Below, one piece after another: positions 30,642 to 40,714 of a stretch of DNA of 64,000 bases; position 1 is the stretch's first letter, and every line of letters starts with the position of its first letter. The stretch lies in NCBI GenBank assembly GCA_916049765.1, contig CAJZIX010000002.1, forward strand, positions 1 to 64,000, read 5' to 3'. Source of the DNA: an uncultured bacterium. Its GTDB lineage: Bacteria; Patescibacteriota; Gracilibacteria; Absconditabacterales; Absconditicoccaceae. The translations under genes and the position numbers were made by a program. The notes beneath the pieces are model-generated. The model saw only the letters and a program-made list of their open reading frames with translations, did not search any database and was not told where the DNA came from.

Positions 30642-31640
30642 TTATCAAAAGATAGACTGATCGTGAATCTCATTCAGATTTTTTTCTTCTGGTGCATGAT
30701 GATTAGATTTTTCTACAAATTCCTCAAGAGAAAAGGTAAACTCTTCCCCATCCATAAAAATCTTCTGAAAATGCAAAAAGTAGAACATCACGAGTGCCGT
30801 CATCCTTACGTCATTTTTACAATATTTCTTAAACTCTTCCAAGAATTTTTTATTTCCAGTTTCTTGGTATTGATTCCAGAGCACTTCTCCTTCAGCTCCA
30901 GAAGAAAGTGTTTTCTGGACTCCAACTAATGCTTCTGAGAGTTTATTTAGTCAGATTCTTCTTTTTGTGAGATTTTGAAAAAAGACATAGAGATCGATAC
31001 TTTTTTCGTTAAGAATTTTGATTTCCTCCTCTCCATAGCCTGCATTCCAAGCCGAAACTGGATTATCAAACCAAATCTGGTTGAATCCTACGATATATCC
31101 ATCAAAAGCGAGCATCTCATCTACGAAAGCTTTCAGGTCTTTCTGCAAAATACAGCGGTATTCCATTTTAGTTCCATCAGGAATCATCGCATAGGCAAGC
31201 AAAAATTTTGCGGATCTTAGGTCATCAACTACGGTTGTTTCAATATCGTAGACGAGATACGGTTTATCCAAGATTTGAGAATAATTTCCTGTCACAAACT
31301 CATCCATCAGAATCTGCTCAATCGTTTTTTGTCAGATTTGTCTTTCCTTTTTAGAAATATATTTGATGATTAAGGATTGGATTGCAGATTTCTGATCAAA
31401 AGGAAGTACAACTTCAATTTTATCCTGTTCATCAGTAAGAATCAGTTGATCTCCTTGCTTAGAAACCCTAAAAGCTACGTCTGAACGATAAAAATAATAC
31501 AGATCATTCCCTTCACGAAAACACATCTTGAAAAAATCATTCGCTCACTGACATTTCTCTCTCTTAATGATAGTGTAGAAGTGAGGAATGAAATTATTTT
31601 GAATCTTTGTCAAATCACTTAGGGAAAATCTCTTATACAT
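30642..31640 (-). CDS. DnaQ-like 3'-5' exonuclease family protein
   Basis: 332 residues. The C-terminal two thirds are RNase H-like exonuclease: YLVYDIETT (DxE, motif I), IVGFNQIWFDNPV (motif II), SIDLYVFFQNL, and YCKNDVRMTALV (YxxxD, motif III). Similar predicted exonucleases of the PolB-like/YprB type occur in CPR genomes. About 1-105 is a separate domain (RREKCQGANDFFKMCF-type, then LYYFYRSDVAFRV) not recognised. Two UGA glycines. It begins 60 bases from ybaB and reads in the same direction as nrdR, from which it is separated by 41 bases. Confidence 0.82.
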
Positions 31641-31701
31641 AGGAAAAACATAAATAATTAAAAATCAACAAATTTTTCTTTGTTAATTCTTAAAACTTTT
31701 C

Positions 31702-32088
31702 CTATGATAAACCAGGAATATTTGGAATTCCACCACCATTTCCTCCACCGAGCATTCCTGCGAGATTACTTGGATCAAAACCAAGGATATCTTTCGTCTT
31801 CTCTGCAGCTACTTCTTGAGCTTTATTCTGAGCCTTTTGAAAAGCTTTTACGACTAATTCTTCCAAAACCTCTTTTTTACTTGGATCAAGCAAAGCAAGT
31901 TCATTGACTTTGAAATCTCTGATTTTCATTTCTCCCGTCATATCAATCACGATACTACTTGCTTTTTCTCCATTTTCATCTGTAAATTCTCCTTCTTTGG
32001 CTCTAATTACGAGGTTTTTAAGTGCTTTTTGAAGTTCCTTATACTTATCGTACATTTTTTTCAATTCTCCCATTTTTCCCAAATCCAT
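31702..32088 (-). CDS. YbaB/EbfC nucleoid-associated protein
   Basis: 128 residues. Helix KKMYDKYKELQKALKNL, then the sheet ASSIVIDMTGEMKIRDFKV, DPSKKEVLEELVVKAFQKAQ, and the Gly-rich tail LAGMLGGGNGGGIPNIPG typical of the family. Binds DNA as a dimer and often sits by dnaX-recR, which are not here. No in-frame UGA. Confidence 0.92.
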   Translation of the reverse strand: MDLGKMGELKKMYDKYKELQKALKNLVIRAKEGEFTDENGEKASSIVIDMTGEMKIRDFKVNELALLDPSKKEVLEELVVKAFQKAQNKAQEVAAEKTKDILGFDPSNLAGMLGGGNGGGIPNIPGLS

Positions 32089-32158
32089 TGTTCTATCTAC
32101 TAAACAAAATAAAAAACCTGATTTTTTTTCTTTTTTCGTAAAAAATCTTAATTCTAAA

Positions 32159-32446
32159 CTACTTCTTCACTACTCCAAAGTACTTAATTACAAGGAAAAC
32201 CAGAAATGCAGTGATCAAAAAGTCAATTAATCTCGCAAGTGCTTTCCCATAAAGTACTCCATTCCAAGAGAGTTCTTCAAGTTTATTGATCTTTAGTTTT
32301 TTGAAAAGGGGAGTAAAAAAAAGAGGGGTTACAAAATCTTCTACAAAAGACTTTACCAAATCTCCTACTTTCACAGCGACTAAAAGTCCGATTGCTGTTC
32401 CAACGACATTGTATTCCGCAAGAAAAGCTGAAAATTCTTCTAACAT
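32159..32446 (-). CDS. mscL: Large-conductance mechanosensitive channel
   Basis: 95 residues from MLEEFSAFLAEYNVVGTAIG; an ATG 33 bases upstream would add an atypical hydrophobic lead. First helix VVGTAIGLLVAVKVGDLVKS, periplasmic loop with TPLFKKLKINKLEEL and LSWNGVLYG, second helix FLITAFLVFLVIKYFGV. A homopentamer that opens under osmotic down-shock. The cytoplasmic C-terminal bundle is very short, ending FGVVKK. No in-frame UGA. Confidence 0.88.
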   Translation of the reverse strand: MLEEFSAFLAEYNVVGTAIGLLVAVKVGDLVKSFVEDFVTPLFFTPLFKKLKINKLEELSWNGVLYGKALARLIDFLITAFLVFLVIKYFGVVKK

Positions 32447-32478
32447 AACATTCAATATATTAATATAAAACAGAATCA

Positions 32479-33675
32479 CTATAAGGAAGCGTTTTTTAAA
32501 TACAAGTCGGGTTGTAGCTTTTTTTCAATGATTTTCCAGAGAAGCCTGTCATTGAAGAATTTCTCAATTTTTGCAGGACCATTTTCAAGGATTACGAGTT
32601 CTTGAGGAAGTGAGCAGGCATCAGCTCCACAGGTTTGTGTAAATTGATTCTGAAAGACAGGGATCATGCCTGAACCCAGGAAAGGAACTGAAGATTGGAA
32701 TGCACTATCCATATAGTCCAATAAAAACTGATCTGTCAAAGCACGATTCGCTCCAGGTAAAACGACAAAGCCATAAAGCCTTACTGGTAATCCGACATAC
32801 TGATAAGGGCTAAAATGCCTCACAAATTGTTCTTTCAAAGCAGAGGAAAAGTCTGAAGCAAATCCTCGTCCCACTCCCACAAGCTTTTTCTGCAAAAGGC
32901 AAGCGATTGGTTCTTGTAAGCAGAATTGCGATGAGGACTGTATAATATTGAGGAGTTTTTGTTGGAGAGCTTGGGTATTACCGTGCATTGTGATCCATTG
33001 TTGGAATGCTCCTACATCATTAAACTGCACGAAATCTTCCAACTGCTGAGCCAAAATCAGGTTTTGATCATAAAGTGCTGGAATATTGCTAATTCAGAAG
33101 CCAAAAGACGCATTCTGAAGTCTTGGACGAAAGTCTGAAAAGGACGCATATAAACCGTCAAAATCAGATTCCAGACCTGTTAATCCGTACATTACGGCAG
33201 GATCCAGAGCAAAAGGCAAAAAATCTGAATGCTTCCCGAGAAATCCCTGCAATTGGGGGATAAAAAGCGAACGAATATCCTCTTGAAAAGTAATCTTTTG
33301 TGCTTGAACTCCAGAAAAAAGATCGTAGGGAAGAAGCTGAATATCTGCTCAAGAAGTCAATTTTAATCTATTCCCTTCATCCATCACTCTTGTTAATGTT
33401 ATGTTTACTTCATATTTTTGAGAGAAATTTTGCAAAAACTGCTTTAGCTCGGGATTTATTTTTTTTTCGGGAATCGCTAAAGTTAAAGTTCCTGTCAGTA
33501 GACGAGTATTCTGCTCAGAAGAAAAATCTGGATTTCCCATTCAATCAGTTTGATTTGGTGGTGTAGCGGTTTCAGATTCACTAGGATTCGTTTCCCATGG
33601 TACAAAAATGACAAAAGCCGTACAAAGTATTCCAAAAATTGCTAAAAAAAGTACTTGTTTAAGCTGATTTCTCAT
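32479..33675 (-). CDS. Extracellular solute-binding-like protein
   Basis: 398 residues, with one N-terminal hydrophobic segment (KQVLFLAIFGILCTAFVIFV) as signal or anchor, then a Ser/Thr/Pro linker. The body resembles family 1 solute-binding proteins: LTLAIPEKKINPELKQFLQN, ADIQLLPYDLFSG, LPFALDPAVMYGL and a late VLPGANRALTDQFLLDYMDS. No ABC permease or ATPase gene is adjacent, so the transport partner is elsewhere or absent. Its start lies next to the end of the pilin-like gene (3 bases between the stop and start), so translation is probably coupled. Three UGA glycines. Confidence 0.7.
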
Positions 33676-33677
33676 TC

Positions 33678-34838
33678 TTAGAAAATAATAGTAAAGTTTC
33701 CAAGTGCTGGTTGTTCGAGTGTTGGTTTCTTTACTTGAAGTTTTACATTATATCTTCCAACTTTTCCTTCTCCTTGTAAGGTATAAAATTTATCTGAAAT
33801 TCTAGATCCGTCCGTGGTATGAAATTCATATTCAAGGAAAGGATAGAGGTTCTTCCCTTGGGACCAGAGATAATTTACGAGAGAAAAAGATAAATTGGAA
33901 TTTGTTGTTTCTGGGGCTGCTAAAATAGAAGCAAAATCTCCTTTGTTTTTTAATTCACCTTCTTTATTGGAAATAATATTTAATGATGCAGAATTGTCAT
34001 TCTTAATAGGATTACTTGTTCCTCAAAAAGTCAAAGATAAGCCTCCATTTGAATTGATGAGTTTTGCCCTAAGAAGCGTATCTCGATCGTTAATTATTCC
34101 CCATCCTTCACCAAAACTTGTTGCTTCCTTAGGGAGTAAAGTGTATTCCGTATCTTCGTATTTTCCTTTCATCGTCCAATTTGCTGCAACCCAGTTGTCA
34201 TCTCTCCAGTCATGATCAGTATTTTGACAGTTGTTTTCACAAAGTTTCCCATTAGCAGGATTCCCCTTTGAAAAAGTTTCAAATAATAAAGGATTAAGTC
34301 TGAGGGTTCCCTTCAATGAAAATTGAGGAGAGGCTGGATTTAATCTAAATCATGGGGTCTGTGTGTAATAGTCATCAGCTCCAATAGTTCCAACAGTTCC
34401 TAGTGGAATGAGTTCAGTTTTTGTATAGTTGAGCATATTAAAATTTTTGCTTTCTGGATTGTTTGTACGAATAAATGAAACATCTACATTACCATTTCAT
34501 GTAGAAGGAATTCTATCAGTACTTGATTGTACATTCCACAGTAAAGTATCTCTCCCATCCCCATAAGTATAAAAATTTTCTATTCTTTTGTCAGCATTTT
34601 TTCAGATGTTTTGTAGAGTTGTTCAAGTGGTTTTTCGTCAGGATTCTCCATCAAAACCAGGACCCGTATATCTTATTGCCAGAGCCCCTCTTTCGATTGC
34701 AGATATCGCACCATAATAAGCTGTTGAATATTGGACAACATTTCCATAGGTTTGCACAAAAGGAAAAAATCCAGAAAAAAGTGCTAACAAAAGTGCTATA
34801 CTAATAATCATTACAATCAACACTAACATTAACAACAT
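33678..34838 (-). CDS. Pilin-like anchored surface protein
   Basis: 386 residues. The N-terminus is a single hydrophobic helix (MLLMLVLIVMIISIALLLAL) followed by YYGAISAIERGALAIRYTG, the layout of PilX/type IV pilus minor-pilin-like proteins of CPR bacteria. The rest is beta-rich and Asn/Thr-rich with one Cys pair (LCENNCQNTDHDW). Function unknown; surface or pilus-tip role inferred. Many UGA glycines. First gene of the operon with the solute-binding-like gene. Confidence 0.75.
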
Positions 34839-34966
34839 TTTCGGGTCTTACTCGGATAAACATATAACTATTCTAATTTCCAATAGGAAATAAATGGGTT
34901 TCATTTGATGATTTTCTCAAGTTTTTATTTTATATACTTGAGTTTATAATAAATTTCTATTCTGAA

Positions 34967-35563
34967 TTATTCAATATTTGGAGCTCAGCATTCAGGACAA
35001 TAAGCAAAATGTCCTTGATATTTACAATGGCATTGTTTGCATTCCACTTGCAGCGGTTCTCCACACCAACTACACATTACGTGGGACGTATTATTTAAGT
35101 TTTGGCAGTGAGGGCAAACAACAACATTCTGCTCTAATGCTTCTCTCCATAGTACCTTTTCCCATTTATATACTAGAGGACGAAATGCAATATAAAGAGG
35201 AAGTCCTAGAACTGGCGTTAAGAATACAATCAAGAGTGCTGAAAAGAGCTGATAAAATACATTTTCACTCCTTGAAGAAGCATCTCTCAATACCCAAATA
35301 ACACAAAGGATCCAAAGAAAAACAATAATTGCACAAACAAATAATTCTAGATCAGAATATTTATCTAAAAATGGTAGCCATTGAGCTAACACTCAAACGA
35401 TATCGTTTCAAGAGCCTAATTGCTGGACATTAACAGAAAGTTCAGGAAGATTATCACTTAGTTGATTTGCGGCATTTTCAATAATTTCAGTTCCAGAAGA
35501 AAAAAGCTGTTCTCAGGTTTGATTTCCAGTAAGCATTTGAATATTTGATGTTATCTCATTCAT
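34967..35563 (-). CDS. Membrane protein with a double zinc ribbon
   Basis: 198 residues. A Gln/Asn-rich lead (about 1-60) is followed by two membrane helices (LFVCAIIVFLWILCVIWVL; FYQLFSALLIVFLTPVLGL), then two C-terminal zinc ribbons CPHC...CSWC and CKQC...CPEC ending GAPNIE. Double zinc ribbons of this kind are usually protein- or nucleic-acid-binding. The arrangement places the ribbons in the cytoplasm if the helices form a hairpin. Stands between rel and the pilin-like gene. Confidence 0.82.
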
Positions 35564-35588
35564 GGTAAAAAACTTAAAAAATAAAAAT

Positions 35589-37823
35589 CTATGAAATAAT
35601 TTTCTTTAGAATTTCTACGGAAAGCGAAAACTTTTTCAAGTCTTTCAAAACAAAAGCAATCTTCGCAGGATTATCAATCTGAAGGGTAAAATCTACTAAT
35701 ACTTCTCAAATATCAGTATGCTTAATAGACATTTCTAGCAAAGGAACATTGAATTGAGAAAAAATTTGAAGGAAATCAACAATCGTTAATTCACGAGGTG
35801 AAAATTTTACTTCCAAGGAAAATTGGTAGCGATTTGATGGATCGTCTTTCCAGTGTGCTTCGAGAAGGGAATCAAAGGAAACTGTTTTTAGTGCTTTACA
35901 GGCCATCGTATGAATTTTGATGCCTTCTTTTGTGGATTTTGCAATAATTTTAGTTCCTTTTTCTGGATTACATTCAGGACAGAAGATACAATTTAAATGC
36001 TTATCATTATCAACGATTACTTCATGAGGAGAAATCAGATTTTTGATCTCATGTTTTAACTCTTCTCTCAGTCCATCAGTATCTTTTACGACGGTCTTTT
36101 CTATGACATTCTTCAGTAAATCTGGATATGCAGATCTTACAATGTTTCCATAAGAGTCTTGTTTATCAAGTACCATCAGAATCCTTCTTTCTACCTCAAT
36201 TGGTTCTCCTAGCTTTTGAATTCTATCCTTATCAGAGCGGAAAGCAGGAAGTCCTAGATCTCTTAAGTATTCATTTAATCCCTCTATCGCTTCTTCAAGA
36301 CGGTTCTCTCTTTCCACCGTTTTCAAATATTTTAAAAGTTGATTTTTTGCAGAAGGTGTACGGAGAAATTCAATTCGGTGTTTATTCGCAACGTATCTAT
36401 TCTTAAAAGTATTAATGTTTACAATATCTCAGGTTTTGAGCTTATAACTAATTGGTTTTATTTGTCCATTTACTATGGCATTCTTGAATTTTAATCCAAT
36501 AGCACTATGAATACTAAAAGCAAAATCAAGAACCGTAGATCCCATTGGAAGTTCTTTGATATCTCCTCTTGGAGTATAGATAAAGATCGTTTTATCTAAT
36601 ACCTCAATATTCAGCTGAGATTTAAATTTTTCCTTTTCTGAAGTATCCGTATAGTTTGCAACGATTTTTTGTAATTTTTGAATCCACATTCCCTGTTGTT
36701 TGGAAACAACTGTTGGGGCATTATTGTCAGAATAGGCAAAATGGGCTGCTACTCAGAATTCTGCTACATCATCCATCTCTTTAGTTCTGATTTGTATTTC
36801 TACAGGAAAACGAAACATTCCAAGCACGGTTGTATGAATACTTTTATATCCATTAAATTTTGGAATTGCGATATAATCCTTAATTTTTTTAATAAGCGGA
36901 ATATAATATTTATGGATAACTCCCAGTACCATATAGCAATCACCAATATTCTCAGTTATTACCCTAAATGCCAATAAATCCATTACTGTAGAAATATCGG
37001 TTTCATGATACTTTTTTGAGAGCTTTTCATAGACCCTGTACGGACTTTTAATTCTTCATTTTACTTCAAAATTCTGAACCCCTTCTTTATGAAGCATTGT
37101 CGTCATCATTTTAACTCCTTTTTCTGTATATTTTTCTCCATCACGAAAATATTTTTTCAGATAACTTAAAATCCTAGCAAATTCTTCAGGATAAAGTACG
37201 GCAAATGACCCATTCTCGAGGAGAAGCTGAAAATGATAAAGTCAAAGTCTTTTTGCAATCGGAACATAAATTTTTAAGGTTTCTTCAGCAATCTTTTTTC
37301 TTTTCCTTTCTTCTGGATGAAACTGTAAAGTCTGAATATTATGAATACGGTCGGCTAATTTCACGAAAATTACTCTCAAATCCTTTGCCATCGCTAGAAA
37401 AGTTTTTTTGATAGTTTCCAGGTGTCTATCTTCTCCTTGATATCTCACTTTTGATACTTTTACGAGACCTTCACAGATCTCTGCTACTTCTTCGCTAAAT
37501 TCCTCAGCGACTTCTTCCTTAGTGATAGGAGTATCTTCTATTACATCATGCATAATACAAGCCTGAATAGATTCTAAGTCAGGTTTGAGTTCCATGAGAA
37601 AAAGTGTCGCTTTCAGAGGATGAATGATATAAGGTTCTCAGGAAAGTCTTTTGACTCCTGCATGAGCAGCTTTAGTAAAAACGTAAGCATGTCTGATCCC
37701 TTCGATCTGATCTGCGGGTAAATATTCTGAAGCCTGACGAACAATTTCTTCAACCAAAGCAACAGGTTCTTCTTCAAAAGTTAGTTGGTAATCAAAAAAG
37801 CTGTCAATTTCTTTAATATCCAT
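35589..37823 (-). CDS. Bifunctional (p)ppGpp synthetase/hydrolase, Rel/SpoT type
   Basis: 744 residues with all family domains in order: HD hydrolase (about 45-170: RHAYVFTKAAHAGVKRLSGE, CIMHDVIEDT, VKLADRIHNIQTL), synthetase (about 235-345: IKSPYRVYEKLSKK, FNGYKSIHTTVLG, VEIQIRT), TGS (about 395-455: IFIYTPRGDIKELP, GSTVLDFAF), a Cys/His region (CIFCPEC...IHTMAC) and a C-terminal ACT domain. Makes and breaks the starvation alarmone. Hydrolase residues (H, HD) are present, so both activities are likely. UGA glycines occur at conserved places (RLSGEPYIIHP). Confidence 0.94.
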
Positions 37824-37912
37824 CTTGAGAGAGAAGAAAGTAAAGTCTACTACCAAAGATAGAAATCGTTTTTTAATAGTCAAGAGAAAAAACAAGAAAT
37901 ATTCTCTATCAA

Positions 37913-38309
37913 CTAAAAAAAACTGTTTTTGATCGATTGTTTTGCAATTTCAGAGAGATTTCAGAGTTTCCCTTCAATTTCTTCATCAGGTTCATGGAGT
38001 AATTTTGAAAGTTCTGCACTTTTTTCTGAAGCTTTTTTGATATGAACATAATACTTTCCGAGTTCGGCAACGACATCAGAAAGCTCATCATTTTTTTCCA
38101 AAAGTTCGGTTGTTTTTTCTCTAAAAAGATCATTTTGTGCGGTTAATTCCTCCATTTCCTCTTGGAGATAGCTTAACTGTTCATTGGCTATTTTCAGATT
38201 TTTTCTCAATTCTGAAACGATTTCTCTTTTCTCGTATTGAAAATAAAAGATCAAATATCAAATTCCAATTCCAGCAATAAGTCCTGCTATCAAATATCCC
38301 CACAACATT
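37913..38309 (-). pseudogene. Anchored coiled-coil protein, frameshifted near its start
   Basis: The main frame (stop 37913) gives a long coiled coil (LRKNLKIANEQLSYLQEEME, KTTELLEKNDELSDVVAELG) led by GIGYLIFYFQYEKRE. No ATG starts this frame: going upstream it meets TAG. The ATG at 38309 opens another frame, MLWGYLIAGL, that would join smoothly to IAGIGIGYLIFY if one T of a TTT run at about 38277-38280 were removed. So a single-base insertion (mutation or read error) splits a normal one-helix membrane coiled-coil protein of about 132 residues. Alternatively translation starts at TTG 38254. Function unknown. Confidence 0.6.
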
Positions 38310-38377
38310 TCTCATATCAAAAAAGTAAAATCAGATTGTACTATAATTTTCAGCATAAAAAAGACAAGTCAAAGCTT

Positions 38378-38650
38378 CTAGAAACGATCAAAGGTCTCAT
38401 CAATTTTTTGATTTACTGAATCTTTAACTGCGGTTTTGGTACCATTCTTGAGCGTTTCATATTGTTTTTTTGCCTCAGTTTTTGCCTGTTCAGTGAGGGT
38501 ATTGGTCTTTTCTTGGAGAACCTGTAGTCCAGAATGAGTTAATTGCTCTGCTTGTTGGTATTCTTCAGTACTTATTAGAGGATCTAAGCTTTCACATCCC
38601 ACTAGACAACTTAGAAGAATGCTAACAAAAATCAGATTTCCTTTTTTCAT
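38378..38650 (-). CDS. Small lipoprotein
   Basis: 90 residues. Lipobox LLSCLVGC at residues 12-19 gives a lipid-anchored Cys. Mature part is helical and charged (QQAEQLTHSGLQVLQEKTNT, EAKKQYETLKNGTKTAVKDS). No in-frame UGA. Same direction as the coiled-coil gene 68 bases downstream. Function unknown. Confidence 0.8.
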   Translation of the reverse strand: MKKGNLIFVSILLSCLVGCESLDPLISTEEYQQAEQLTHSGLQVLQEKTNTLTEQAKTEAKKQYETLKNGTKTAVKDSVNQKIDETFDRF

Positions 38651-38755
38651 CTTTTCTCAAAAAAGAAATAAAGAACTCCTTTAAGTATGAGATTTTGGAA
38701 TTGAAAATCAAGTCAGAAAAACTAATTTATACTTATTTATTCTTACTTACCGTTT

Positions 38756-39457
38756 ATGTATATTCATCTCGTCAGCCTTTTCCCAGAAATTTTCGAAAGT
38801 TTTTTGGCAACATCGCTTATTCAGAAGGCTCAAACTAAGGGGATTCTGAAGTTCTCTCTGCATAATCCGAGGGAATACTGTCAGGATAAACATCAGCAAA
38901 TTGATGATCAGATCTATGGGGGGGGAGAAGGTATGCTTATCAAGGCGCAACCAATTATTGACTGTGTAGAGGCAATTATTCATCAGTTTAAAATTAAAAA
39001 ATCTGATTTTTCAATTCTTTTTCCAGCTCCTGCCGAGGAAGTTTTTAATCAGAAGATTGCTTATGGTCTCAGCAAAAAAGATCATCTTATTCTGATTTGT
39101 GGGAGATATGAGGGAATAGATTACAGAGCAGAACAGTATTTTCAGAAACATTATTCTGATCAATTTAGGAAGCTTTCATTAGGTCAATTTATTGTGCTAT
39201 GAGGAGAAGTGCCAAGTATGCTAATGCTTGAGGCAATTGTAAGACTTATTCCTTGAGTTATCAAAGAGAAGGGGAGTTGGATTGATGAGAGTTATTCTTT
39301 GAGTGAAAATATGCAAAATTTGGAAGCACCGAATTATACCAGACCGGCTGAAGTGTATGGAATGGAGGTCCCAGCAGTTCTTTTGAGCGGGGATGATGAG
39401 GCAATCAATGCGTGGAAAAAAACAGCAGAAAAACAGCTGAATAACTCTAAATTGTAG
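38756..39457 (+). CDS. trmD: tRNA (guanine-N1-)-methyltransferase
   Basis: 233 residues, the usual length. Methylates G37 of tRNAs read by CNN codons, preventing frameshifts. Visible: HLVSLFPEIFESFL, HNPREYCQDKHQQIDDQIYG, GGGEGMLIKAQPI, ICGRYEGIDYRAEQYF, the trefoil-knot SAM site LSLGQFIVLGGEVPSMLMLE, and the C-terminal YTRPAEVYGMEVPAVLLSGD. The first Gly of the LGGE knot motif is UGA, which strongly supports code 25. Followed after 29 bases by yraN. Confidence 0.95.
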
Positions 39458-39486
39458 ATTCAGTAGGTTTTATTTTAGTGAACATC

Positions 39487-39828
39487 ATGAATACACTAAA
39501 ACAGAAAGGTTATCAATGAGAATCGCTTGCTAGAGACCGATATGAAAAAAATGGTTATGTTGTATTGGAGAAAAATTTCGCTATTCGTTGAGGAGAGATT
39601 GATTTGATCCTGGAAAATAAAGAAGAAATTGTTTTCGTAGAGGTAAAGGTCGTTGATGGGATTGAGGATTGGAATGCGTATCTTTCACCGAGGAAAATGC
39701 AGGCTTTAGAAAGGAGTATCGAAAGTTATTGCTCTAATAATCTGATAGCTAAAGATATTAGACTCGATGCTGTTTTTGTGAAGAACTGAAAAATAGTAGA
39801 AGTTTATGAAAATATCAGCAATACTTAA
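39487..39828 (+). CDS. YraN/UPF0102 family predicted endonuclease
   Basis: 113 residues. Family signature in order: KGYQGESLARDRYEKNGYVV, NFAIRGGEIDLILENKEEIV, FVEVKVVDG. This is the restriction-endonuclease fold with the catalytic D/E-x-K (EIDLI...VEVK). Role unknown, probably in DNA repair or recombination. The Gly before GEIDL is UGA. Operon partner trmD is a common neighbour of this family. Confidence 0.88.
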
Positions 39829-39901
39829 TCGAGAGTGTAGAATGAGATATGCGTTTTTCTATAAGAGTGTTTTAAAAAAATCCTCTTTCTTGTTAAAAAG
39901 G

Positions 39902-39930
39902 AAAAAGCTGAATTTCTTCAGCCTTTTTTT
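39902..39930 (+). terminator. Intrinsic terminator after trmD-yraN
   Basis: AAAAAG-CTGAA pairs with TTCAG-C-CTTTTT, four-base loop, strong T run. Confidence 0.75.
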
Positions 39931-39969
39931 ATTCTTTTCATTCTTTTTTCATTCTTTGTGGGTATTACC

Positions 39970-40587
39970 TTATCCAAAATAGGCATCGATAATGACTCCT
40001 TTTTCTACAGCAACATTCAAACGATTTGGTCTATAATCAGCCGTTACTGCCATAGCTTTTCCATCCTGAGCAACGATACGAAGGAGCTGGTTTTGAGTCT
40101 CAAATTCTTTTTGCACTTCTGAGAGTTGGCGTCCAATATAAGTTTTTACCATTTCTTCGTTTGCTTTTCCTACTGCAGCTCTATAGTATTCCCATTCATC
40201 AACTTCTTTCCCATCAATGAGGCAAATTCCATATTCACCTCAGTTTTCATCTTTTTTGATTTTGCTTTCACCTCCTTGAGCTACACAATATTCACTCGCA
40301 GGATTTGGCATACCAATTTGCTGGACTCCTCCTTGTTCCTCATCAAGGCATTTTGGAGTGTCATACTTTTCACAGAACATTCTCGTGCAGGCAACCTCGC
40401 CATCAGCAGTTCTCATACAGTTGTTACAACCATCAAAAAAGCTCTGACAGCTCTGCGGAATCATCGTCTTCCAGCTTTCTGAGGTAATTTCGCTTTCATT
40501 TATACTTTGAGTCTGCTGATTACAACCTGCTAATAAAAGGATTGCCCCGAGACTAAGTGTCGTTGTGAGTAATTTGTTCATCTTCAT
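39970..40587 (-). CDS. Lipoprotein with DGCNNC, DUF333-like and I78-inhibitor-like domains
   Basis: 205 residues. Lipobox ILLLAGC (about 16-22). Module 1 (about 44-80): CQSFFDGCNNCMR, ACTRMFCEKY, PKCLDEE, shared with the protein at 9680-10270. Module 2 (about 95-130): NPASEYCVAQGGESKIKK, NGGEYGICLIDGKEVDEWEY, a DUF333 pattern. Module 3 (C-terminal): GRQLSEVQKEFETQ, LRIVAQDG, YRPNRLNVAVEKGVIIDAYF, which looks like the peptidase inhibitor I78 family. If so it may protect the cell surface from proteases (inference). Two ATG codons at the start, 40587 and 40581. Confidence 0.8.
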
Positions 40588-40714
40588 TCATAAAGAAAAT
40601 AAAAACTCATATAAAGGAAATCGGAAAAAATCTGAAGATGTGACATTTTTGATACTGAACTTGAAAAAGAGGAGAGCTTTCCATACATTTAAACTCGTTT
40701 ATTTTCATCCTCAG

